A DNA stretch of 64,000 nucleotides, from the NCBI GenBank assembly GCA_044361315.1, contig JBIKJA010000007.1, positions 1 through 64,000 on the forward strand, given 5' to 3'. A model generated the notes under the pieces. It searched no databases, was not told where the DNA came from, and was given only the letters and a program-made list of their open reading frames with translations. Each line of letters starts with the position of its first letter. Within the stretch, counting starts at the first letter, position 1. Made by a program: the position numbers and the translations under genes. Shown here in pieces: positions 1-8,147 of the stretch. The DNA comes from Crocinitomix sp044361315. Lineage in GTDB: Bacteria > Bacteroidota > Bacteroidia > Flavobacteriales_D > Crocinitomicaceae.

Positions 1-517
1 GAACGGCAACGGATTGAACTCTACCTGCTGACAAAGATGGTTTTACTTTTCTCCATAAAACAGGTGATAATTCAAAACCAACCAACCGATCCAACACTCG
101 TCGCGCTTGTTGAGCGTTTACCAAGTCATCATCAATCATCCGAGGATTTTCAATCGCTTTTATCACCGCGGATTGAGTGATTTCATTGAAAGTGATTCTT
201 TTATACCCCTTTTTATCAAGTCCTAGCGTTTCTTTCAAATGCCAAGAAATTGCTTCTCCCTCACGGTCCTCATCGGACGCTAACCACACTGAATCAACTT
301 CTTTCACCGCCTTTTTCAAGTCGGCAATTATTTTTTTCTTATCTGGTGATACAATATATTTAGGTGTAAATCCATTCTCAATATCTATTGAACCATCTCC
401 TTTGGCTAGATCGCGCACATGTCCATAACTCGACATCACTAAATAATCCTTACCTAGGTACTTTTCGATGGTCTTTGCTTTTGCTGGAGACTCGACTATT
501 ACGAGGTTTTTTCCCAT
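1..517 (-). CDS. topA: DNA topoisomerase I, N-terminal part (cut by window edge)
   Basis: Type IA topoisomerase that relaxes negative supercoils through a single-strand break. The minus-strand frame starts at the ATG at 517 and runs off the left edge, giving about 172 residues. The Toprim signature is complete: an opening MGKNLVIVESPAKAKTI, then SDEDREGEAI with the acidic DxD-type metal ligands, and later a QARRVLDRLVG segment leading into domain IV. The start is fixed because the core begins immediately after it. The next gene (miaB) is divergent. The catalytic tyrosine lies outside the window. Confidence 0.96.
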   Translation of the reverse strand, partial: MGKNLVIVESPAKAKTIEKYLGKDYLVMSSYGHVRDLAKGDGSIDIENGFTPKYIVSPDKKKIIADLKKAVKEVDSVWLASDEDREGEAISWHLKETLGLDKKGYKRITFNEITQSAVIKAIENPRMIDDDLVNAQQARRVLDRLVGFELSPVLWRKVKPSLSAGRVQSVAV

Positions 518-532
518 AGTTGATTTATGTTA

Positions 533-548
533 TTCTTCGATCGAAGAA
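533..548. promoter_or_regulatory. 16-bp perfect palindrome in topA leader
   Basis: TTCTTCGATCGAAGAA is a perfect inverted repeat 16 bp upstream of the topA start. A Bacteroidota-type -7 box (TAATTTTG, minus strand, 580 to 573) lies about 25 bp further out, so the palindrome would sit in the topA 5' leader. It could be an operator or a leader hairpin. No protein is known to bind it from this sequence alone. Confidence 0.4.
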
Positions 549-572
549 ATTAATTTGCTTTTATAAGCTTGC

Positions 573-580
573 CAAAATTA
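573..580 (-). promoter_or_regulatory. Putative topA -7 element
   Basis: On the minus strand this reads TAATTTTG, matching the TAnnTTTG -7 consensus of Bacteroidota. No convincing -33 TTTG is found at the usual distance, so only the -7 box is claimed. Predicted transcription would start about 50 nt upstream of topA. Confidence 0.35.
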
Positions 581-687
581 GAAATCATATTTAAATTCTC
601 TTACAATTTTTAGATAAAAATGATTTCGGCTTTTTTTTGCAGTGATTCTAAATGTGATAAAATGACCTGAATTATTTCCATGACAGA

Positions 688-720
688 TTGTCAGATAACC
701 ATATTAATCCTTAAATTTGC
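688..720 (+). promoter_or_regulatory. Putative miaB promoter (decides the start codon)
   Basis: TTG at 688-690 and TAAATTTGC at 712-720 are separated by 21 bp and match the Bacteroidota -33/-7 pattern. Predicted transcription begins near 725. This lies downstream of the upstream in-frame ATG at 680 and therefore supports the ATG at 743 as the true miaB start. Confidence 0.5.
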
Positions 721-742
721 AAAAAAAAGCGTGAAACATTCA

Positions 743-2191
743 ATGGAAGAATTTAATCATACAGAAAAAGTCATTATCGAGGAATTGCAGGGATCAGCTA
801 CGATGATTTCGCCGAATTCATCATTAAATATGAATAGCGGCGGAAAAAAATTATACTTAGAGAGTTACGGATGTCAAATGAATTTTTCAGACAGCGAAAT
901 TGTAGCGTCAATTTTATCTGAAAAAGGTTACACCACTACTAAAAACTCGAATGATGCCGATGTTATTTTAATGAATACTTGTTCGATTCGTGAAAATGCA
1001 GAACAACGGGTTCGGAACAAACTGAGTCAATATAATCAGCAAAAGAAAAAAAATCCATCCCTGGTAATTGGCATTTTAGGATGTATGGCTGAACGATTAA
1101 AAAAGGAATTACTGGAACAAGAAAAATTAGTTGATTTAGTTGCAGGACCAGATTCGTACCGTGACTTACCAAATTTAATTGAAGAAGTAGAGGGTGGGCA
1201 AAAAGCGGTAAACGTGTTGTTGTCGCGCGAGGAGACTTATGCAGATATTGCACCTGTTAGATTAGCCGCTGGAGGTATTACAGCTTTTATTTCTATTATG
1301 CGTGGATGCGATAATATGTGTTCGTTTTGTGTGGTACCTTTTACCCGCGGACGTGAGCGCAGCCGTGATCCAAAATCAATAGTACAAGAAGCAAAAGATT
1401 TATTTGCAAATGGCTATCGCGAAGTAACTTTACTTGGGCAAAACGTGGATAGCTACAAATGGAACATTACAAAAAAAGGAGAAATAATTGATCCAACTAA
1501 ACCAACAGTAACCTTTGCAGGATTGATGGAAATGATGGCGAATGTGCATCCAGATTTACGGATTCGTTTTTCAACCTCTCATCCGAAAGATATGACGGAT
1601 GATGTGCTTCATGTCATTTCAAAATATGAAAACCTTTGTAAATATATCCATCTCCCTGTTCAATCAGGAAGCAGCGAAGTATTAAAACGAATGAACCGTG
1701 GTTACTCGCGGGAGTGGTATTTAAATAGAATTGCGGCGATTAAAGAAATTATCCCTGAAGCAGCCATTTCAACAGACATTATTACTGGATTTTGTGGAGA
1801 AACAGATGCTGATCATCAAGAAACGTTGTCTTTGATGCGGGAAGTTGGCTATGAATTTTCCTATATGTTCTTCTATTCAGAACGACCAAAAACGTTGGCA
1901 GAACGGAAATTTGAGGATGATATTCCAGAAACAGTCAAAAAAGCGAGATTAACGGAAGTACAAACTTTACAAGCCGAATTATCTTACCAAAGCAATGAAA
2001 AAATGGTAGGTAAAGTTTGCCTTGTATTGATAGAAGGAACTTCCAAACGATCAAAAGATTTTGTTTTTGGGCGAAACTCTCAGAATGTGACCACCATTTT
2101 TCCAAAAGAAAATTTCAAACCTGGAGATTACGTAAATGTCTTAATACAAGAATTTACAAGTGCAACTTTAAAAGGAGTAGCAGTTAACTAG
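743..2191 (+). CDS. miaB: tRNA-2-methylthio-N6-dimethylallyladenosine synthase
   Basis: Radical-SAM methylthiotransferase that converts i6A37 to ms2i6A37 in tRNAs reading UNN codons. From the start at 743 (482 residues) the UPF0004 domain carries the YGCQMN cysteine (C44). The radical-SAM motif CDNMCSFC supplies C189, C193 and C196, followed by the family signature FTRGRERSR. A TRAM RNA-binding domain forms the C-terminus. The frame is open from an ATG at 680, but those 21 extra residues are unlike the family and lie upstream of the predicted transcription start. The gene is followed after 5 bp by the sigma-54 activator, so it probably heads an operon running to secG. Confidence 0.95.
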   Translation: MEEFNHTEKVIIEELQGSATMISPNSSLNMNSGGKKLYLESYGCQMNFSDSEIVASILSEKGYTTTKNSNDADVILMNTCSIRENAEQRVRNKLSQYNQQKKKNPSLVIGILGCMAERLKKELLEQEKLVDLVAGPDSYRDLPNLIEEVEGGQKAVNVLLSREETYADIAPVRLAAGGITAFISIMRGCDNMCSFCVVPFTRGRERSRDPKSIVQEAKDLFANGYREVTLLGQNVDSYKWNITKKGEIIDPTKPTVTFAGLMEMMANVHPDLRIRFSTSHPKDMTDDVLHVISKYENLCKYIHLPVQSGSSEVLKRMNRGYSREWYLNRIAAIKEIIPEAAISTDIITGFCGETDADHQETLSLMREVGYEFSYMFFYSERPKTLAERKFEDDIPETVKKARLTEVQTLQAELSYQSNEKMVGKVCLVLIEGTSKRSKDFVFGRNSQNVTTIFPKENFKPGDYVNVLIQEFTSATLKGVAVN

Positions 2192-2196
2192 TTGGC

Positions 2197-3444
2197 ATGG
2201 ATTTATTACAGATAAAACAACGATTTGGCATTATTGGAAACACCGCAAGTCTAAATCAAGCGATCAATATTTGTGTGCAAGTTGCACCAACGGATATTAG
2301 CGTACTGGTGACGGGTGAAAGCGGTACGGGGAAAGAGGTTATGCCAAAAATCATACACCAATTAAGTGCTCGAAAACATGGGTCGTACATTGCGGTGAAC
2401 TGCGGGGCCATTCCAGAAGGAACGATTGACAGTGAACTTTTTGGACACGAAAAAGGATCTTTTACAGGTGCACATGACCAACGAAAGGGCTATTTTGAGG
2501 TTGCGGATAATGGAACGATTTTTTTGGATGAAGTTGCCGAGCTTCCACTCACTACTCAAGTGCGTTTATTAAGGGTTTTAGAAACAGGCGAATTTATTCG
2601 AGTAGGTTCATCACAACCAATCAAAACAAATGTGCGAATAATTGCTGCTACAAATGAAAATATGCTGTCAGCCATACAATCTGGGAAATTTAGAGAAGAT
2701 TTATTTTATCGACTAAGTACGGTTCCGATTAAATTACCTCCTTTAAGACAGCGAAAAGAAGACATTCATTTGTTGTTTCGAAAATTTGCGGTTGATTTTG
2801 CGGAAAAATATCGTATGCCAGCCATTCGTTTGCATGAAGATGCGATTACGATTCTGACCAATTATAATTGGCCTGGAAATATCCGACAGTTAAAAAATGT
2901 CACTGAACAAATTTCAGTGGTTGAAAATATGCGCGAGATTACCGGGGATATTTTAAGAAGCTATTTACCAGACTATTCTGCCACTAATTTACCAATATTA
3001 TCTACTAATCAATCTAAAAGTGAAAGTGACTATACCGAACGAGACCTATTATATAAGGTGTTGTTTGATATGAAAAAAGACCTTGGTGAGGTAAAAAAGA
3101 TGGTGGTTAATCTGATTAAAAATGGTACAGAAGATTTGACGCGTGAAGATAGAAACGATATGATTGCTAAACTTTATGCAGACATGCCTACCCATTCACC
3201 TAATCTTTTGACCGAACCCTATTCCTTCGAATCGGCACCAACTATTCGTGAGCCAGAAAATTTTGAAAGCAGTTTCGAAGAACATATTGAAGTAGAAGAA
3301 TCCTTGTCGATTGAAGACAGAGAAAAGGAGTTGATTCAAAAAGCACTTGAAAAGCACCGTGGTAAAAGAAAACATGCGGCAAGTGATTTAGGAATTTCAG
3401 AACGGACCTTGTACCGAAAGATTAAAGAATATGATTTAAAATAA
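2197..3444 (+). CDS. Sigma-54 interacting transcriptional activator (no receiver domain)
   Basis: An AAA+ enhancer-binding protein that remodels sigma-54 RNA polymerase. The central domain begins almost at the N-terminus: Walker A GESGTGKE at 40-47, the sigma-54 contact loop written GSFTGA (not GAFTGA) at 87-92, Walker B with FLDE at 109-112, and an arginine-finger region LFYRLSTVPI. An acidic low-complexity linker (about 260-365) leads to a Fis-type helix-turn-helix in the last 40 residues (ASDLGISERTLYRKIKEY). There is no receiver, GAF or PAS domain, so the input signal is not visible. It sits 5 bp after miaB and 18 bp before lptE, an arrangement typical of Bacteroidota. Its target genes are not shown here. 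Confidence 0.9.
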   Translation: MDLLQIKQRFGIIGNTASLNQAINICVQVAPTDISVLVTGESGTGKEVMPKIIHQLSARKHGSYIAVNCGAIPEGTIDSELFGHEKGSFTGAHDQRKGYFEVADNGTIFLDEVAELPLTTQVRLLRVLETGEFIRVGSSQPIKTNVRIIAATNENMLSAIQSGKFREDLFYRLSTVPIKLPPLRQRKEDIHLLFRKFAVDFAEKYRMPAIRLHEDAITILTNYNWPGNIRQLKNVTEQISVVENMREITGDILRSYLPDYSATNLPILSTNQSKSESDYTERDLLYKVLFDMKKDLGEVKKMVVNLIKNGTEDLTREDRNDMIAKLYADMPTHSPNLLTEPYSFESAPTIREPENFESSFEEHIEVEESLSIEDREKELIQKALEKHRGKRKHAASDLGISERTLYRKIKEYDLK

Positions 3445-3462
3445 GGAAGACACATTCACGTT

Positions 3463-3966
3463 ATGTTTGATATGAAAAATCGATTCTACTTTTTAATAAT
3501 CACTATCTTGTTGACTTCCTGCGAAATTCAATATGGGATGATTGATCAAAGTATTGATGCAGAAACTTTTTCTGTTCAGCAATTTGAAGAGTTAGCGCCA
3601 AACGCACCAGCGGGTTACGGAGCAATTTATACTGATTTTTTAAAGGATTATTTGATTTCACGCACGAAATTGAATCTTAAAAATTCAGATGCTGACATTG
3701 ACATAATCGGCAAGATAACTGATTTTAATACCTCCTCTATCTCAGTTCAGGCCGACGAATCGGCAGCATTAAATCGTTTGACAATCACTTTAATGGTAAC
3801 AGCGATTAACAATAAAAACGAAGATCAAAGTTTCGAGGCAAGCTTCACTCAGTTTTCTGATTATAGTTCAGATCAAGATTTGTCGAGTGTACAAGATGCA
3901 CTAATTGATGATATCAACGATAAATTATCACAAGATATTGTAAACCGATTAACAAGCAACTGGTGA
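3463..3966 (+). CDS. lptE: LptE-family LPS-assembly lipoprotein
   Basis: The protein has 167 residues, with a lipoprotein signal (hydrophobic LIITILL ending in the lipobox LLTSC, acylated Cys about residue 20). The remainder matches the small Bacteroidota LptE-like family: a short basic/polar start, an alternating beta pattern and a C-terminal helix. LptE plugs LptD at the outer membrane during lipopolysaccharide insertion. A second ATG at 3472 (MKNRF) would also give a normal signal peptide. The stop overlaps the GTG start of the next gene (GTGA), indicating translational coupling. Assignment rests on size, lipobox and the miaB/sigma-54/secG neighbourhood. Confidence 0.75.
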   Translation: MFDMKNRFYFLIITILLTSCEIQYGMIDQSIDAETFSVQQFEELAPNAPAGYGAIYTDFLKDYLISRTKLNLKNSDADIDIIGKITDFNTSSISVQADESAALNRLTITLMVTAINNKNEDQSFEASFTQFSDYSSDQDLSSVQDALIDDINDKLSQDIVNRLTSNW

Positions 3967-5003
3967 TTTCAAGCGATCAAATTGGCAATTACATTTCAAA
4001 TCCTGGATCAATTCAATTGGATGATATTGACGCATTGGATAAATTGGCCAAAACCTATCCTTATTGTAGTACTTTACAAACGCTTTATTTAAAAGGTTTG
4101 GCTGTACATTCATCGGTGCATTTTGAACACGAATTGCGAAAGGCTTCGATACATGTAAATGATCGTGAACAATTGTATAAGTTAATTCATTCGCAAGATT
4201 TGCCGAAAGTACAAGAACTTGAGGTATATCAATTGTCAGAAATCGAAGAAAAGTCGCTCGAGCCAATTGAAAGTAGTTCGGTACTCATCATTGAAAAATA
4301 TTCTGAGAAAGAAGAAACAGTCCTTCCTTTACAAGAAATCGAAGTCACCAAACCTATAGAAAACGAACCAATTATTGCCGTGGTTGATGAAACTGATGTC
4401 TTAGAAGAAGTCCTGGAGAATCTCTCGCTAAGATCTTTAGAACCTGAAATTAATTTGGCCTATTTCGAAGTGGAAATGCTTTTAGATCAAGACCCAATCG
4501 AACCAATCCATAAGACAACGGTTGAAGCAGAAAAGATTTTGGAAGTTACTGAAATGGAAGTAATCGATTCCGCAAAAACTTCTGATGAAACCGAATTGTC
4601 GGCAACTGAAGATGACAATAATCTGAGTTTTGTGGCGTGGTTGAAGAAAAAACAGGCTAAAAAATCGCATTCGGAAGAAATAATTCAAGTTGACGTCTTG
4701 GAATTTGAACCAACAATTCGTTCGAAACAAGAAATAAATGCCTTATTAGATAAATTTATTCAAGACCAACCAACGATTTCAAAACCAACTCAAGACTTTT
4801 TTAATCCGGTTAAAAATGCCAAGCGAAGCCTAGAAGAATCGGAAGATTTGGTAACGGAAACTTTGGCGGAAATTTACTATTTACAAAAGAATTTTACCAA
4901 GGCAATTGCGTCTTATGAAAAATTAATTTTGTTATATCCAGAAAAAAAGACTTTCTTTGCAAGTCGAATTGAAAAAATAAGAGAAGAAATTAAAAAAAAG
5001 TAG
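3963..5003 (+). CDS. Acidic protein with C-terminal TPR-like repeat
   Basis: A 346-residue protein starting at GTG 3963, which overlaps the lptE stop by 4 bases. The N-terminal 80 residues form a helical domain. The middle (about 85-230) is strongly acidic and rich in Glu, Pro and Val, so likely disordered. The C-terminal 50 residues (TETLAEIYYLQKNFTKAIASYEKLI) form one clear TPR hairpin. There is no signal peptide or membrane segment, so it is probably cytoplasmic. The lptE-TPR-secG order recurs in Bacteroidota from general knowledge. The function is unknown; a scaffold role in envelope assembly would be an inference from context. Confidence 0.85.
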   Translation: MISSDQIGNYISNPGSIQLDDIDALDKLAKTYPYCSTLQTLYLKGLAVHSSVHFEHELRKASIHVNDREQLYKLIHSQDLPKVQELEVYQLSEIEEKSLEPIESSSVLIIEKYSEKEETVLPLQEIEVTKPIENEPIIAVVDETDVLEEVLENLSLRSLEPEINLAYFEVEMLLDQDPIEPIHKTTVEAEKILEVTEMEVIDSAKTSDETELSATEDDNNLSFVAWLKKKQAKKSHSEEIIQVDVLEFEPTIRSKQEINALLDKFIQDQPTISKPTQDFFNPVKNAKRSLEESEDLVTETLAEIYYLQKNFTKAIASYEKLILLYPEKKTFFASRIEKIREEIKKK

Positions 5004-5004
5004 C

Positions 5005-5367
5005 ATGGGATCATTATTGACAATTGTAGTTATTATAGCTTGTATCGGACTAATTCTTTTTGTTTTAGTGCAAAATCCAAAAGGTGGAGGATTAAATGCT
5101 GAATTTGGTTCGGCGATTCAATTAGGAGGTGCAAAGCGAACCACAGATATTTTAGAAAAAGGAACTTGGGGATTGGCAATCGCTATCGCAGTGATCTGTT
5201 TGGCAATGGCTTCAGGCGGTAATAGCCGTGTAGTCAATCCAGCTGAAGAAGAATTTGGAACGGATGTTAATTCGATTACCACTGACCAACAATCAGGAGC
5301 ACAACCAGGGCAACCTGCACAACCTGCACAACCTGCAATGCCTGTTGGAATGCCTCCTGCACAATAA
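5005..5367 (+). CDS. secG: Preprotein translocase subunit SecG
   Basis: A small two-helix subunit of the SecYEG channel. The first helix covers residues 4-24 (LLTIVVIIACIGLILFVLVQ). The conserved loop NPKGGGL...FG....LGG follows, and a second helix lies at about 57-72. The C-terminal tail is Gln/Pro-rich and is encoded by a 9-bp unit (CAACCTGCA) repeated almost exactly three times, a plausible length-variable spot without obvious function. It starts 1 bp after the preceding stop and ends the operon at a strong terminator. Confidence 0.92.
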   Translation: MGSLLTIVVIIACIGLILFVLVQNPKGGGLNAEFGSAIQLGGAKRTTDILEKGTWGLAIAIAVICLAMASGGNSRVVNPAEEEFGTDVNSITTDQQSGAQPGQPAQPAQPAMPVGMPPAQ

Positions 5368-5388
5368 GCAGTAAATAATTTCATTTTT

Positions 5389-5427
5389 AAAATGTCAGTA
5401 TGTCACTCATGCTGACATTTTTATTTT
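5389..5427 (+). terminator. Rho-independent terminator after secG
   Basis: A 14-bp stem (5389-5402 with 5408-5421, one U-G wobble) closes a 5-nt loop TCACT and is followed by a T-rich tail. It ends the miaB-secG operon and isolates it from groES. Confidence 0.85.
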
Positions 5428-5539
5428 TGTTTTATGCCTAAAGGTGCTAATTTGTCAAGATTTTCCAAAAAAGAAGGGATGGCACAAAATATGACGGCTA
5501 TAAAACACAGTTAATATTATCAACTAAAATAAAATAATT

Positions 5540-5806
5540 ATGTTAAAACCATTAGCAGACAGAGTTCTTATTGAAGCTGCACCAGCAGAAGAAAAAACGG
5601 CAAGTGGAATTATTATTCCTGACACGGCGAAAGAAAAACCATTAAGAGGAAAAGTAATCGCAGCGGGTCCTGGTAAAAAAGATGAACCGATGACGCTAAA
5701 AGTAGGAGACAATGTTCTTTACGGACAATACTCCGGCACTGAAATTAAATTAGATGGCGTAACCTACTTAATGATGCGAGAGTCGGATGTTTATGGCATT
5801 CTTTAA
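5540..5806 (+). CDS. groES: Co-chaperonin GroES
   Basis: An 88-residue GroES with the expected opening LKPLADRVLIE. The mobile loop EEKTASGIIIPDTAKEKP binds GroEL, and the roof and C-terminal strands DGVTYLMMRESDVYGIL are present. It forms the heptameric lid of the chaperonin. It lies 31 bp upstream of groEL. No CIRCE repeat (TTAGCACTC-N9-GAGTGCTAA) is found upstream, so HrcA-type control is not indicated. Confidence 0.97.
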   Translation: MLKPLADRVLIEAAPAEEKTASGIIIPDTAKEKPLRGKVIAAGPGKKDEPMTLKVGDNVLYGQYSGTEIKLDGVTYLMMRESDVYGIL

Positions 5807-5837
5807 TGATTTATTCACTCAACTAATTTAGATTAAA

Positions 5838-7472
5838 ATGGCAAAAGAAATTATTTTTGATATTGAAGCAAGAGATCGCCTAAAGAGAGGTGTTGACGCA
5901 TTGGCAAATGCAGTAAAAATCACATTAGGTCCTAAGGGACGTAATGTGATTATTGACAAAAAATATGGGGCACCACATATCACCAAAGATGGTGTGACCG
6001 TTGCAAAAGAAATTGAATTGAGTGATCCAGTTGAAAATATGGGGGCTCAAATGGTAAAAGAAGTTGCTTCAAAAACAGCGGATATTGCTGGCGATGGAAC
6101 AACAACAGCAACCGTATTAGCGCAGGCGATTATTTCGGCTGGATTAAAAAACGTAGCTGCTGGTGCAAATCCAATGGATTTAAAAAGAGGAATTGACAAA
6201 GCCGTTTCGGCGGTAGTTGCTCATTTAAAATCGCAATCGCAAGAAGTTGGTTCGGACAATTCTAAAATTGAACAAATTGCAACGATTTCTGCGAACAACG
6301 ATAACTCGATTGGGAAGTTAATTGCCCAAGCGATGCAAGCTGTTGGAAACGAAGGTGTAATTACCGTTGAAGAAGCAAAAGGAACAGAAACTGAGGTGAA
6401 AGTGGTAGAAGGCATGCAGTTTGATCGTGGTTACCTATCTCCTTATTTCGTGACCAATGCCGAAAAAATGATCGTTGAAATGGATCATCCGTATATCTTA
6501 ATTTACGACAAAAAGATTTCGAATATTCAAGAGATTTTACCTGTTCTTGAGCCGGTTGCACAAGCTGGTAAATCTTTATTGATCATTGCAGAAGACATTG
6601 ACGGAACCGCTTTATCGACCTTGGTGATTAACCGATTAAAAGCTGGGTTAAGAATTGCAGCAGTAAAAGCACCTGGATTTGGTGATCGTAGAAAAGCAAT
6701 GTTAGAAGATATTGCTGTGTTGACTGGTGGAACAGTTATTTCAGAAGAACAAGGGTTAAAATTAGAGAATACTCGAATTGAGCACCTAGGAATTGCTGAA
6801 AAAATTGACATTGACAAAGACAATACAACCATTGTAAACGGACAAGGTGTAAAAGAACAAATTGATATGCGTGTTGCTCAAATCAAAGCGCAAATGGAAT
6901 CAACTACTTCGGATTACGACCGTGAGAAATTACAAGAACGTTTAGCAAAACTTTCTGGTGGTGTGGCTGTGCTTTATGTTGGTGCTGCTACCGAAGTTGA
7001 AATGAAAGAGAAAAAAGACCGTGTAGATGATGCTTTATCTGCTACTCGTGCTGCTGTCGAAGAAGGAATTGTGCCTGGTGGAGGCGTTGCTTTGATTCGT
7101 GCGATAAGCGCTTTAAAAGATTTAGAAGGAGCAAATGCGGACGAAACAACTGGAATTGCCATTGTCAGAAGAGCGGTTGAAGAGCCATTGAGACAAATTG
7201 TAATTAATGCAGGTGTTGAAGGTGCTGTGATTGTGCAAAAAGTTTCAGAAGGAACAGGTGCTTTTGGATACAATGCACGTACCGAAGTTTTTGAAAACTT
7301 ATTGGATGCGGGTGTAATTGATCCGACCAAAGTAACGCGCATCGCTATTGAAAACGCAGCTTCTATTTCATCTATGTTATTGACCACTGAATGTGTGATT
7401 GCCGATATTCCTGAAAAAGATGCAGGCGGACACATGGGCGGCGGAATGCCTGGCGGAATGCCAATGATGTAA
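5838..7472 (+). CDS. groEL: Chaperonin GroEL
   Basis: A full-length 544-residue Hsp60. Visible hallmarks are the nucleotide-binding VTLGPKGRNV-like and DGTTTATVLAQAI segments, the apical-domain hinge GYLSPYFVTN, the GVAVLYVGAATEVEMKEKKDR block, and the C-terminal Gly-Gly-Met tail (HMGGGMPGGMPMM) that lines the folding chamber. It follows groES in one transcript and is terminated by the hairpin at 7543. A 226-residue open frame on the opposite strand is a codon-usage shadow. Confidence 0.98.
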   Translation: MAKEIIFDIEARDRLKRGVDALANAVKITLGPKGRNVIIDKKYGAPHITKDGVTVAKEIELSDPVENMGAQMVKEVASKTADIAGDGTTTATVLAQAIISAGLKNVAAGANPMDLKRGIDKAVSAVVAHLKSQSQEVGSDNSKIEQIATISANNDNSIGKLIAQAMQAVGNEGVITVEEAKGTETEVKVVEGMQFDRGYLSPYFVTNAEKMIVEMDHPYILIYDKKISNIQEILPVLEPVAQAGKSLLIIAEDIDGTALSTLVINRLKAGLRIAAVKAPGFGDRRKAMLEDIAVLTGGTVISEEQGLKLENTRIEHLGIAEKIDIDKDNTTIVNGQGVKEQIDMRVAQIKAQMESTTSDYDREKLQERLAKLSGGVAVLYVGAATEVEMKEKKDRVDDALSATRAAVEEGIVPGGGVALIRAISALKDLEGANADETTGIAIVRRAVEEPLRQIVINAGVEGAVIVQKVSEGTGAFGYNARTEVFENLLDAGVIDPTKVTRIAIENAASISSMLLTTECVIADIPEKDAGGHMGGGMPGGMPMM

Positions 7473-7542
7473 ATTCGTTTTCTAGACGGGCTGTTTTTCC
7501 TTGAATGTAAAATTTTAGATAAAACGGAACGGTTATATAAAA

Positions 7543-7580
7543 AATCCCACTTTGGTTTTCCAAGGTGGGATTCTTTTTTT
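7543..7580 (+). terminator. Terminator after groEL
   Basis: A 13-bp stem (7543-7555 with 7560-7572, one U-G wobble when read on the plus strand) has a TTTT loop and is followed by a run of T. It is strong and correctly placed for the groESL operon. Confidence 0.85.
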
Positions 7581-7607
7581 GGGGTAGTATTGATGTCAAT
7601 TTTGTTT

Positions 7608-7766
7608 ATGGGAGATTTTAATAAAAAAAAGAAAACAGGTGTTTTCCCCTCCAAAAAGAAATTGAAAAATAGGCATTTATACTGTTTCGCTCATGCGGTA
7701 TTGGCGAATTTAATGGTTATCTTGTGGGCGGTTTTTTGGGGAATAAACAAATTGATGGCATATTAA
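7608..7766 (+). CDS. Small basic single-pass membrane protein (candidate)
   Basis: A 52-codon frame with an ATG start at 7608 and a TAA stop. The first 23 residues are rich in Lys (KKKK and KKKLKNR), then one hydrophobic helix spans about 27-46 (FAHAVLANLMVILWAVFWGI). The positive-inside arrangement would place the N-terminus in the cytoplasm. It lies 28 bp beyond the groEL terminator, so it would need its own promoter, which I cannot identify. Its size and charge pattern look protein-like, but the family is not recognised. Confidence 0.45.
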   Translation: MGDFNKKKKTGVFPSKKKLKNRHLYCFAHAVLANLMVILWAVFWGINKLMAY

Positions 7767-7977
7767 AGATTAAAAATCAATTGAATTTAATTTATTAAAA
7801 AACTATTATGACAATAATTGAAATTCAGATTGAAGAAAAAAATAAAATCCTAAAAACCTGAATAAAATCTTGTTATTTTGGGTGAAATAAAATTCTACAA
7901 AGTCCCTTTAAACTATTTACCAAACCACCCAAATCAATCATCCAGAAAACCTAATAAGTTTTATCAAGCAGAGTTCC

Positions 7978-8097
7978 GCGTTAAGGATTGAAGGCATTGT
8001 TTGAGCTCTTATTGTCCGCCCTAGCGGCAATAAAGCGAGGCCGGAAAGCCTGACCAGACTGACCGACTTTTAAGAGGGACGGCTGGCAACGCCCAAA
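7978..8097 (+). repeat. Dispersed structured repeat, copy A
   Basis: About 120 bp beginning GCGTTAAGGATTGAA and ending AACGCCCAAA, so the ends GCGTT/AACGC are complementary. A first hairpin (TTATTG-T-CCGC with GCGGCAATAA) is followed by the box AAAGCGAGGCC and TGACC, then a second GC-rich hairpin region. Copies B (30827-30914) and C (58841-58975), both on the minus strand, share the end boxes but differ in the hairpins. A and B share a 25-nt identical block that includes TTGAGCTCTTATTGTCC. It lies in the convergent gap between groEL and the sugar-transferase gene. Confidence 0.75.
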
Positions 8098-8147
8098 AAA
8101 AAATCCCCACCCGTAAAGACGCGATACTTCACATCTCATTGACAACC

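Noticed and set aside
5296..5345. 9-bp tandem repeat (CAACCTGCA) in the secG tail
   Set aside because: Only about three units encoding a disordered QPA tail; no sign of phase variation, so noted in the gene entry only.
5430..5539. CIRCE/HrcA operator upstream of groES
   Set aside because: No TTAGCACTC-N9-GAGTGCTAA pair; only a loose TAATTTG string, one base short of a -7 box.
6974..7654. 226-residue open frame antisense to groEL
   Set aside because: Ser/Thr/Ala-rich shadow of the groEL codons; it runs across the groEL terminator and has no family features.
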